Assembly (NCBI GenBank): GCA_020061685.1
Contig: JAGUXU010000146.1
Location: forward strand, 1 to 6,855
Length of the DNA stretch: 6,855 nucleotides
Source of the DNA: Candidatus Omnitrophota bacterium
GTDB lineage: Bacteria; Omnitrophota; Gorgyraeia; Pluralincolimonadales; Pluralincolimonadaceae
Reading direction: 5' to 3'
The notes under the pieces: generated by a model
Told to the model about the DNA's origin: nothing
Databases searched by the model: none
What the model saw: the letters and a program-made list of their open reading frames with translations, nothing else
Program-made: the position numbers and the translations under genes
Part shown: positions 1 to 5,520 of the stretch, piece by piece
Layout of the letters: every line of letters begins with the position of its first letter
Numbering within the stretch: the first letter of the stretch is position 1

Positions 1-246
1 GATCAGAATATTCTTAAAGGTGGCCAGCGCCTTATTCGTGTCTCCCTGGGCAAAATAAATGGCCTCCCCCGTCTCCTTGACAGCGGCAGTATCGCCTCCC
101 AGTGAATAACTGGTCTTTAATACTCCTGCCAGATCTAACGCCTTTTCTTCACCGGAAGCCGCATCCTCCGCATACGACGCGGGATAGAGGCCGGCTTGGA
201 CCAAAAATATAAATATCAATAAGGCCCTTGACGATACCCTCTTCAT
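1..246 (-). CDS. Secreted TPR-like protein, N-terminal 82 residues (partial, runs off left edge)
   Basis: The reading frame starts at ATG 246-244 and stays open to the window edge, so only the N-terminus is present. Residues 1-26 look like a signal peptide: basic MKR near the start, a hydrophobic stretch at about 8-21, and a plausible signal peptidase I site after SYA (residue 26). There is no lipobox cysteine, so the product is probably periplasmic or exported, not a lipoprotein. Residues 59-82 (TGEAIYFAQGDTNKALATF and following) match the spacing of one tetratricopeptide repeat, a scaffold for protein binding. The start overlaps the stop of the upstream channel gene as ATGA, and a strong Shine-Dalgarno (AGGAGG, 251-256) lies 4 bases upstream, inside the channel gene. 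Translation is therefore likely coupled to it. The function is unknown because most of the protein is missing. Confidence 0.8.
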   Translation of the reverse strand, partial: MKRVSSRALLIFIFLVQAGLYPASYAEDAASGEEKALDLAGVLKTSYSLGGDTAAVKETGEAIYFAQGDTNKALATFKNILI

Positions 247-1115
247 TTATCCTCCTTTTGCAGGTGTTTTAATTCGGAGAATATCTTATCGATGCCGTGG
301 ATCTCTTTTTCGATCTCGCCGATCAGCGCCTTTTGCCTTTCGGCCGTAAGGGATATGGAGATAGCCGTAAAAGATGACACTACAAATATGACCAGAAGCG
401 CGCCGCAAAGCACCTCGGCAAGGACGAAGACCCTCGCGAAAGTATGCACCGGATAGATGTCCCCGTAACCGACCGTCGCGATCGTTATGGCGCTGTAATA
501 AATAAAATCTACGATCGAACCGAAAGCCGCAAGCCCGCTCTGCTGCGCCACAGAGACAAAGCTGTCGGCTGTTATCTTCTGCAATCCGAAGAAGATAAAT
601 GCGTAACCCAATATCAATATCATAAAAGTCGAGAAGAACCTGCCGAGGAACTTCTGCAGCAGGTTCGTCTTGGAAAAACCCGCCACCTCGCTCTTGAGTT
701 CCTCAAAATAAGCCAGTTTCCCCCACGCGTATGCCTCCATATGGTGCCTTGCCTCTATGCCCTTGAATTCGCTGCTTAAATATTTAAGCAGCTTCTCCCC
801 CCAACGCTTGATCTTGTGGATGCGGATCTTATAATCTATCATCGGGTCAAGTGTCCACGAAAAGATTATGATAAGCCACAAGAACATGCTGACCATCATC
901 AATAATATCCCCGACCATACCGACCATCTTGACGGCGCGAAGAATATCAGCGCCGCGGCGGTAATCAGCAGGATTATGACGGCCTCGCGCCTGTAGGTAA
1001 GCCGTATCCCCAACCGGCCGAAGAACAGGCCTTTCAGGCGTTCCCCGAAAAAATCGATGACAGAATATACCTTCTCTGTCAATCTCTCTATCTGGAAGAT
1101 TATTTTCTTGTGCAT
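243..1115 (-). CDS. Two-pore-helix-type potassium channel protein (Ion_trans_2-like) with extra N-terminal membrane helices
   Basis: A 290-residue membrane protein. The C-terminal half has the KcsA-type pore layout: a membrane helix at about 159-178, a pore helix at about 200-212, the potassium selectivity filter TVGYGD at 214-219, and an inner helix at about 224-252. Two further hydrophobic segments (about 45-60 and 66-88) precede it, separated by a charged cytoplasmic-type stretch of about 70 residues rich in K, R, H and E. The tail (about 257-288) is charged with heptad-like spacing and may form a coiled coil. No RCK/TrkA-N ligand-binding domain and no S4-like arginine ladder is seen, so gating is not apparent. 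The ATG at 1115 lies inside the end of the flavin reductase gene (16-base overlap), with only a weak AGG nearby and a better AAGGAG about 19 bases upstream. Channel identity is secure from the filter; the physiological role is unknown. Confidence 0.9.
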   Translation of the reverse strand: MHKKIIFQIERLTEKVYSVIDFFGERLKGLFFGRLGIRLTYRREAVIILLITAAALIFFAPSRWSVWSGILLMMVSMFLWLIIIFSWTLDPMIDYKIRIHKIKRWGEKLLKYLSSEFKGIEARHHMEAYAWGKLAYFEELKSEVAGFSKTNLLQKFLGRFFSTFMILILGYAFIFFGLQKITADSFVSVAQQSGLAAFGSIVDFIYYSAITIATVGYGDIYPVHTFARVFVLAEVLCGALLVIFVVSSFTAISISLTAERQKALIGEIEKEIHGIDKIFSELKHLQKEDK

Positions 1116-1657
1116 CCGTAAAAACCTATCTTCTCCTTCAGGCTCCAGTACTCGCTGCGGTTGAATGTGAACGGCTTCGCCTTGGTATAATCTATGCCTC
1201 CCGACGGCGTCATGACCGACTCATCGATGTGGACCGCTACTATCTCTCCCATGAAGACCTCGTGGGTCCCCAGCGTCAGGGTCTGCTTTACCTTGCATTC
1301 CAGGCTGACCGGACATTCCTTGATAAGCGGAGGCCTGACGGTCTTCGCCTTTTCAGGCGTCAGCTTTGTCAAAGCGAACTTATCTTTATCCTTCCCCGAT
1401 ACGGTCCCGCAGATATCCGTCTGCCTCATTATATCCGAACTCGGTATGTTAACCACGAACTCACCGCTCTCTTTTATCAGCCCGTACGAATACCTCTGCG
1501 GCCTGATGGAGATAGAGAGCGTAGGCGGCTCGCTGCATACCATCCCTGCCCACGCCAAAGTTATGATATTAGGTTTTCCCGCCTTGTCCACGCAGGTAAC
1601 AAGGACTACCGGCAAGGGGAATAACGCCGGTTCCGGTTTTATCTCTATTTTAGCCAT
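1100..1657 (-). CDS. Flavin reductase-like / flavoredoxin-family FMN-binding protein
   Basis: A 185-residue cytoplasmic protein of the flavin reductase-like domain family, members of which bind FMN and act as NAD(P)H:flavin oxidoreductases or as electron carriers (flavoredoxin). Visible family features are the N-terminal P-x-x-V-V-L-V-T-C strand (residues 14-22), GKPNIITLAW (27-36), the EPPTLSISIRP segment (43-53) ending in RYSYGLI, the GEFVVNIPS strand (65-73), and the C-terminal EYWSLKEKIG motif (169-178). Length is normal for the family. I chose ATG 1657 because GGAGG sits 6 bases upstream and residue 1 here begins the family-like N-terminus. An in-frame ATG at 1795 would add 46 unrelated residues, run 70 bases into the glycosylase gene and swallow the promoter. 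It is the first gene after that promoter. Its electron partner and substrate cannot be told from the sequence. Confidence 0.9.
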   Translation of the reverse strand: MAKIEIKPEPALFPLPVVLVTCVDKAGKPNIITLAWAGMVCSEPPTLSISIRPQRYSYGLIKESGEFVVNIPSSDIMRQTDICGTVSGKDKDKFALTKLTPEKAKTVRPPLIKECPVSLECKVKQTLTLGTHEVFMGEIVAVHIDESVMTPSGGIDYTKAKPFTFNRSEYWSLKEKIGFYGCTRK

Positions 1658-1661
1658 TTGA

Positions 1662-1668
1662 CCCCTCC
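1662..1668 (-). promoter_or_regulatory. Shine-Dalgarno site that fixes the flavin reductase start
   Basis: Read on the minus strand this is GGAGGGG, with its GGAGG core 6 bases before ATG 1657. It is among the strongest ribosome binding sites in the window and argues against the longer reading frame that begins at 1795. Confidence 0.85.
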
Positions 1669-1688
1669 GTGTTATTTGAAGCGCCTTT

Positions 1689-1717
1689 ATTATATGCCCT
1701 TTAAGGGCGCGTGGCAA
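1689..1717 (-). promoter_or_regulatory. Sigma-70-type promoter for the flavin reductase / channel / TPR genes
   Basis: On the minus strand the -35 box is TTGCCA (1717-1712; five of six match TTGACA) and the -10 box is TATAAT (1694-1689; perfect consensus), with the ideal 17-base spacer. Transcription would start near 1682, giving a leader of about 25 bases that contains the GGAGG site and ends at ATG 1657. It is the only gap in the window long enough to hold a promoter outside coding sequence, which supports a transcription-unit boundary after the glycosylase gene. This assumes a housekeeping sigma factor of the usual specificity. Confidence 0.75.
1696..1708. promoter_or_regulatory. Candidate operator: 13-base palindrome between -35 and -10
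   Basis: The sequence GCCCTTTAAGGGC is a perfect inverted repeat of two 6-base arms around one central base and lies wholly inside the promoter spacer. A dimeric repressor, or a MerR-type activator that untwists the spacer, could bind at such a position. No regulator gene is present in the window, so the cognate protein is unknown. It could also be chance, since the dyad is short. Confidence 0.45.
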
Positions 1718-1725
1718 ATAAATTG

Positions 1726-2385
1726 TTACCGAAAATCTTTGTTCCTGCAAAATTCCCTTATACAGCATAGGCCGCACTTGGGGTCCTTCCGGCATATATC
1801 TTTGCCGAGCTGGACGATCAGGGCGTGATACTCGTTATAGAGCCTGACGTTTTTCGGAAGGGTTTCCACAAAGACCGACTGGAGTTCTTCGTAAGGAATG
1901 TCTTCTTTCGTGATGCCGCACCTTGAGAATATCCTTTTTGTATAGGCATCTATCACGAATGCCGGTTTATCAAACGCATACAGCAATATGCTGTCACAAG
2001 TCTCGGGGCCGATCCCGTGTACGCCGAGCAATTTAGGCCTCAACGTCCTTATTCCCTCCTTGCGCATGCGGCTTAAATCGCCTTTATACTCCTTAAATAA
2101 AAAACTGACAAGGCTTTTCAGACGTTTCGCTTTCACGTTAAAATACCCTGCCGGCCTTATGAGGCGCGCTAATCTTGAGGCCTTTATCTTATGTAAGCGC
2201 CCGGGAGTAAGTACTCTTTCTCTCTTTAGATTACGGATGGCCTTCTCGACATTGGTCCACGCGGTATTCTGCGTCAATACGGCGCCTACCATCACCTCAA
2301 ACGGCGTCTGGCCCGGCCACCACCCCCTCGGGCCGAAGGTCTTATATAAACGCTTATATATCTTTAAGACCGGGTCTCTTCTCAC
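1726..2385 (-). CDS. Endonuclease III-family DNA glycosylase (HhH-GPD, 4Fe-4S), probably monofunctional, MagIII-like
   Basis: A 219-residue base-excision-repair glycosylase. The N-terminus (WWPGQTPFEVMVGAVLTQNTAW, residues 22-43) is typical of the endonuclease III-related branch. The helix-hairpin-helix is at 119-135 (core GVHGIG, 121-126), followed by the catalytic aspartate D146 in VIDAYTKR. The position of the endonuclease III Schiff-base lysine (GRKTAN in E. coli) is glutamate E128 (GPETCD), as I recall for Helicobacter MagIII, so it should remove bases without AP-lyase activity; alkylated purines are a reasonable guess. Four cysteines, C198-x5-C204-x2-C207-x5-C213, fit an iron-sulfur cluster loop. 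The start is GTG 2385, the codon directly after the TAA of the preceding gene and in the same frame. No Shine-Dalgarno is visible, so re-initiation after that stop is likely. It is the last gene of the upstream block. Confidence 0.88.
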   Translation of the reverse strand: MRRDPVLKIYKRLYKTFGPRGWWPGQTPFEVMVGAVLTQNTAWTNVEKAIRNLKRERVLTPGRLHKIKASRLARLIRPAGYFNVKAKRLKSLVSFLFKEYKGDLSRMRKEGIRTLRPKLLGVHGIGPETCDSILLYAFDKPAFVIDAYTKRIFSRCGITKEDIPYEELQSVFVETLPKNVRLYNEYHALIVQLGKDICRKDPKCGLCCIREFCRNKDFR

Positions 2386-3168
2386 TTAAGAACTTAAAGA
2401 AATAAGGTATTTCAGGTTCTTTTCGATATCTGCCATTGTATGCGGTTCAGAGGTCAGGATAGGTTCCCTTCCCCTCTTTTCTATCTCCCTAAAAAATCTC
2501 TTATAGTCGATGTTGCCCTCGCCTAAAGCAAGGTGAGTGTCGAAATCGCCTTTATTATCGGAGAGATGGAGTTCGCCGATAGAGTCCCGTGGATACTCCT
2601 CTAGGGCCTCCCATATGCCTTTTTGGCCGAAGGCGTTGTAATGGCCGGCATCAAAACATGCCTCAAGATAAGGGGAATCCAATTCCTTTAAGAGGCCGAT
2701 GACTATCTCCGGCGTAGGGTCTATGGAATTCTCAAGCGCTATGACGATCTTGTCTTTGGCCGCCGCCTTCATGACCTCTTTCCATACGGGGACGCTTAAT
2801 TTCAGGAAGAGAGCCGAGGCGTTTTTATAGAATATCGGCTCAAAGCCGCTGTGCAGGACGATGTGGTTCGCCTTTACCTTCCTACAGAACTCGAACGCGG
2901 AGATAAAACGCTGTAAGGTGAGTTCCTGTATCTTCGGGTCGCGGCTTCCCGGATTAAGGCCCAGGAAAGGGCCGTGGACTATCTTCCGGATGCCGCATTT
3001 TTCGAACGTCGAGTTTATCTTCTCTATCTCGGCATCGGTATAGGTATCCAGGGCCTTTCCGTCAACGTATATCTCGCAATTTATCCCTTTCGCGCCGATA
3101 TCATCCAAACCGGCCAGGAGCATCCTGTACGGCGCGTGAAAATACACCTTTTCCTTCGTTATCTTCAT
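2386..3168 (-). CDS. Endonuclease IV-like TIM-barrel protein (AP endonuclease family 2 / sugar phosphate isomerase fold)
   Basis: A 260-residue protein of the xylose isomerase-like TIM-barrel superfamily. Automated annotation would probably say sugar phosphate isomerase/epimerase, but all nine residues that hold three zinc ions in E. coli endonuclease IV have counterparts in order: H65 (HGPF), H106 (LHSG), E146 (LENS), D173 and H176 (DAGH), H201 (LHLSD), D210 and H212 (DTHLALGEGNI) and E241 (SEPH). The LGEGNI stretch after the D-x-H pair is especially close to endonuclease IV. AP-site cleavage is therefore plausible, and sugar isomerisation is the alternative. ATG 3168 overlaps the polX stop as ATGA, and an AGGAG site (3178-3182) lies 9 bases upstream within polX. 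The gene sits between polX and a glycosylase, which supports a repair role. The fold is certain; the substrate is inferred. Confidence 0.85.
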   Translation of the reverse strand: MKITKEKVYFHAPYRMLLAGLDDIGAKGINCEIYVDGKALDTYTDAEIEKINSTFEKCGIRKIVHGPFLGLNPGSRDPKIQELTLQRFISAFEFCRKVKANHIVLHSGFEPIFYKNASALFLKLSVPVWKEVMKAAAKDKIVIALENSIDPTPEIVIGLLKELDSPYLEACFDAGHYNAFGQKGIWEALEEYPRDSIGELHLSDNKGDFDTHLALGEGNIDYKRFFREIEKRGREPILTSEPHTMADIEKNLKYLISLSS

Positions 3169-4880
3169 TTCGCTGTTCTCCTGATGAGGTCTTTCAATGA
3201 AAGCGTATTTAAGACATTTTTCTTTTCAAGCCAGCCCCGCCGCGCCACCGAAACGCCGAATATCATATTATCCATTTGGTCGATAGCGTGGGTATCGCTG
3301 CCTATGGCGAGTGTCACGCCCAGCTCTTTTGCCCTCTTTGAATTTATATCGTTCAGGTCAAGCCGCTCCGGGAAGGCGTTTATCTCCAGCGCGGTATTCG
3401 TGTCACGGGCGGCTTTAAAGATCTCTTCAAAATTCAGGTCGTAGGCGTCGCGCACACCCATCAGCCTGCCGGTGGGATGTGCTATTATATGCACATGCTT
3501 GTGTTTCATGGCGTTGATGAGGCGCTTCGTCAATTGCTCTTTGGACTGCTTAAAACCCGAATGGATAGCCGCGACGACGATATCCAATTCCGCCAAAATG
3601 TCATCCGGGATATCCAGCTTTCCGTCCGATAGGATGTCCATCTCCGCGCCGGTAAGCAAGGTAATGCCCTTCAGCCTCTTGTTCAATCGATGGACCTCTT
3701 TTATCTGTCTCTTGAGTTCCGGCTTGCTTAAACCGCCGGCGATCTTCAGGGACTGCGTATGGTCGGTTATGGCGATGTATTGATATCCTCTCTTCTTGGC
3801 CGCCTCGGCCAGCTCCTCAAGAGAATGGGCGCCGTCACTCCACTTGCTGTGGACATGGAGGTCCCCCTTTATGTCTTTCTCCTCGACGAGGCGCGGTAAT
3901 CTTCCTTTAGCGGCTGCTTCGATCTCGCCGGTATCCTCCCTCATCTCGGGATGGATGTAGGCTAACTCCAATGTCCCGTAAATATCCGCCTCTTCTTTTC
4001 CTGCGACCCTCTTCTCCGGCTTCTCGCGGAATATCCCGTATTCGCTTATCTTATAGCCCTTCTGGTTGGCTATAGTCCGCAGCCGGATGTTATGCTGTTT
4101 TGAGCCCGTAAAATACAGCAGCGCCGCGCCGTAAGAATCGGGCTCCACCACCCGTAAATCTACCTGTATGCCGCCCTGCAGAAGGACGCTGGACTTCGTA
4201 TCTCCGTGCGCCAAGACCTCTTTTACGCCCGGAAGCGACACAAAGACGTCCATTATGCGTTTTGGCCTGGTGGAAGTGACGAGGATGTCTATGTCTCTTA
4301 CCGTCTCTTTCATCCTGCGCAGGGACCCGGCATAGTTTATCCTCTTGACCTCGGGAAGCGATTTGAGTTTATTTATTATCTCTACGGCTATGGGTAGGGC
4401 CATGCCCAGGGACATGCGTTCCTTGCCCCTCTTTAGCAGCTCTATCCCGCGTATAATATTCCCTTCCGTCTTTTCTTTTATATTCGGCAGGACGCAGATC
4501 TTGTGGGACCTTGCCAGCTTCTCAAGTTGGTCTATGGACTTCAATTTGAATTTGTCGTAAAGGAGGTTGGCTGTCTTGGGTCCTATGCCGGGTATGGCTA
4601 CCATATCCAGAATGATAGCCGGGATCTTTTTCTTCAGGTCCTCATAATATTTAAGTCGGCCGGTCGCGACTATCTCCCGGATCTTGCCCGCGAGGTCCTT
4701 ACCGATGCCGGGGATCTCTTCGAGAGAGCCTTTTTTTGCTATCTCCTCGATATTCTGAGTCAGGCTCTCTATGTTTTGGGCGGCTTTCCTGTAAGCCCGT
4801 ATCCGGAAGGGATTGGCGTTCTGGATCTCAAGCAGATCGGCGATCTCGTTAAAGACCTGCGCCACTTCAAAATTTTTCAT
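3165..4880 (-). CDS. polX: DNA polymerase/3'-5' exonuclease PolX (family X polymerase fused to PHP domain)
   Basis: A 571-residue protein, the normal length for bacterial PolX. The N-terminal 8-kDa-type domain carries helix-hairpin-helix motifs around PGIG at 57-60 and 97-100. The nucleotidyltransferase core has GSLRR (185-189), metal-binding aspartates D196 and D198 (RDIDIL) and D241 (QVDLRVV), and the YFTGSKQHNIRLR segment (256-268). The C-terminal PHP phosphoesterase domain keeps its metal ligands: H342 and H344 (DLHVHS), D349, H374 (TDH), E413, H440, H468 (AHPTGR), D529 and H531 (SDTH). Family members fill short gaps, trim 3' ends, and in some species cleave AP sites. Nothing essential is missing, so both activities are expected. 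ATG 4880 is one base after the preceding TAA, with only a weak G-rich stretch upstream, so coupling is likely. It heads the three-gene repair group and overlaps the next gene by 4 bases. Confidence 0.97.
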   Translation of the reverse strand: MKNFEVAQVFNEIADLLEIQNANPFRIRAYRKAAQNIESLTQNIEEIAKKGSLEEIPGIGKDLAGKIREIVATGRLKYYEDLKKKIPAIILDMVAIPGIGPKTANLLYDKFKLKSIDQLEKLARSHKICVLPNIKEKTEGNIIRGIELLKRGKERMSLGMALPIAVEIINKLKSLPEVKRINYAGSLRRMKETVRDIDILVTSTRPKRIMDVFVSLPGVKEVLAHGDTKSSVLLQGGIQVDLRVVEPDSYGAALLYFTGSKQHNIRLRTIANQKGYKISEYGIFREKPEKRVAGKEEADIYGTLELAYIHPEMREDTGEIEAAAKGRLPRLVEEKDIKGDLHVHSKWSDGAHSLEELAEAAKKRGYQYIAITDHTQSLKIAGGLSKPELKRQIKEVHRLNKRLKGITLLTGAEMDILSDGKLDIPDDILAELDIVVAAIHSGFKQSKEQLTKRLINAMKHKHVHIIAHPTGRLMGVRDAYDLNFEEIFKAARDTNTALEINAFPERLDLNDINSKRAKELGVTLAIGSDTHAIDQMDNMIFGVSVARRGWLEKKNVLNTLSLKDLIRRTAK

Positions 4881-4881
4881 C

Positions 4882-5517
4882 TTATTTACCCGCGGCGACG
4901 ACTTTGTTCTTCAGGGTGCCTATGCCTTCTATCCTTACCTCGATGACATCGCGAGGCCTCATCGGGCCTACGCCCGGCGGCGTCCCGGTCGAGATGATAT
5001 CGCCGGGCAATAACGTCATTATACCGGAGATATAGGCGACTAATTCGGAGACCGAAAATATAAGATTGGCCGAACTTGAGGACTGCTTTAATGCGCCGTT
5101 AAGATAGGATTCTATCTTTATACCGGATGGATCCAGGCCGGTCTCTATGACGGGGCCTATCGGGCAAAAAGTATCGAAAGACTTCGAACGGGTCCACTGC
5201 CCGTCCTTCTTCTGCAGGTCGCGGGCTGTCACGTCATTTAAACAGGTATAGCCCAGGATATGGCCCTGCGCCTCCGCGGGCTTGATGTTTCTTGCCTTTT
5301 TCTTTATCACCGCCGCCAGCTCCGCCTCGAAATCAAGCCTTTTGACCTTAGGAGGATAAACGATATTGTCTTTGTCGTATATGAGCGAAGAGGGCGGCTT
5401 TAAGAATATGACCGGTTCTTTCGGGGGCTTAAGCCCCAGTTCCCTGGCATGTTCTATATAATTTAAGCCCACGCAGATGATCTTCGTTGGCCTTATCGAC
5501 TTCACCGATATTTTCAT
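4882..5517 (-). CDS. Fumarylacetoacetate hydrolase (FAH) family protein, FAHD1-like
   Basis: A 211-residue cytoplasmic enzyme, the short single-domain size seen in FAHD1-type acylpyruvases/oxaloacetate decarboxylases. The N-terminus holds GLNYIEHARELG (17-28), with H23 and E26 in the lid region of the family. The divalent metal site is E64 and E66 (DFEAEL) plus D95 (NDVTARD), and K112 lies in the RSKSFDTFCPIGP segment (110-122). The C-terminal STGTPPGVGPM (176-186) and GD(I)I (172-175) motifs are also typical. The family cleaves C-C bonds in, or isomerises, small 2-oxo acids, and no exact substrate can be assigned. ATG 5517 comes 3 bases after the acyltransferase stop, with GGGG just upstream. 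Being next to a repair cluster could reflect a metabolite-cleaning role, but this is speculation from position alone. Confidence 0.92.
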   Translation of the reverse strand: MKISVKSIRPTKIICVGLNYIEHARELGLKPPKEPVIFLKPPSSLIYDKDNIVYPPKVKRLDFEAELAAVIKKKARNIKPAEAQGHILGYTCLNDVTARDLQKKDGQWTRSKSFDTFCPIGPVIETGLDPSGIKIESYLNGALKQSSSSANLIFSVSELVAYISGIMTLLPGDIISTGTPPGVGPMRPRDVIEVRIEGIGTLKNKVVAAGK

Positions 5518-5520
5518 CTC

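Larger units (their letters stand above)
1672..1721 (-). repeat. Nested inverted repeats in the flavin reductase 5' region
   Basis: Three nested dyads share this gap. The outer pair is TTATTTG/CAAATAA (1672-1678 and 1715-1721, 7 of 7). The middle pair is GCGCC/GGCGC (1681-1685 and 1706-1710, 5 of 5). The inner palindrome is GCCCTT-T-AAGGGC (1696-1708, 6 of 6). In a transcript reading through from the glycosylase gene, the outer and middle arms could pair into an imperfect hairpin ending just before the flavin reductase ribosome binding site. No uridine run follows the stem, so it is not a standard intrinsic terminator. Confidence 0.6.

Noticed and set aside
1194..1661. Plus-strand open frames of 155 and 131 codons opposite the flavin reductase gene
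   Set aside because: They lie wholly antisense to a gene with clear family motifs, overlap each other in different frames, and show no recognisable domain.
1672..1721. Intrinsic transcription terminator after the glycosylase gene
   Set aside because: Inverted repeats are present, but no thymine run follows the stem on the minus strand and the arms are interrupted by unpaired bases.
1658..1795. Upstream in-frame ATG at 1795 as the start of the flavin reductase
   Set aside because: The 46 added residues have no family similarity, overlap the glycosylase gene by 70 bases and cover the promoter. ATG 1657 has a GGAGG site at 6 bases.
2385..2399. CTTAAG / CTTAAA direct repeat at the endonuclease-glycosylase junction
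   Set aside because: It is too short and AT-rich to distinguish from chance, and most of it is coding sequence.
2974..3444. Plus-strand open frame of 156 codons
   Set aside because: It is antisense across the polX / endonuclease IV-like junction and its composition is that of a shadow frame, with no motif.
4503..5013. Plus-strand open frames of 147 and 66 codons near the polX start
   Set aside because: They are antisense to the conserved polX N-terminus and the FAH gene, and have no family resemblance.
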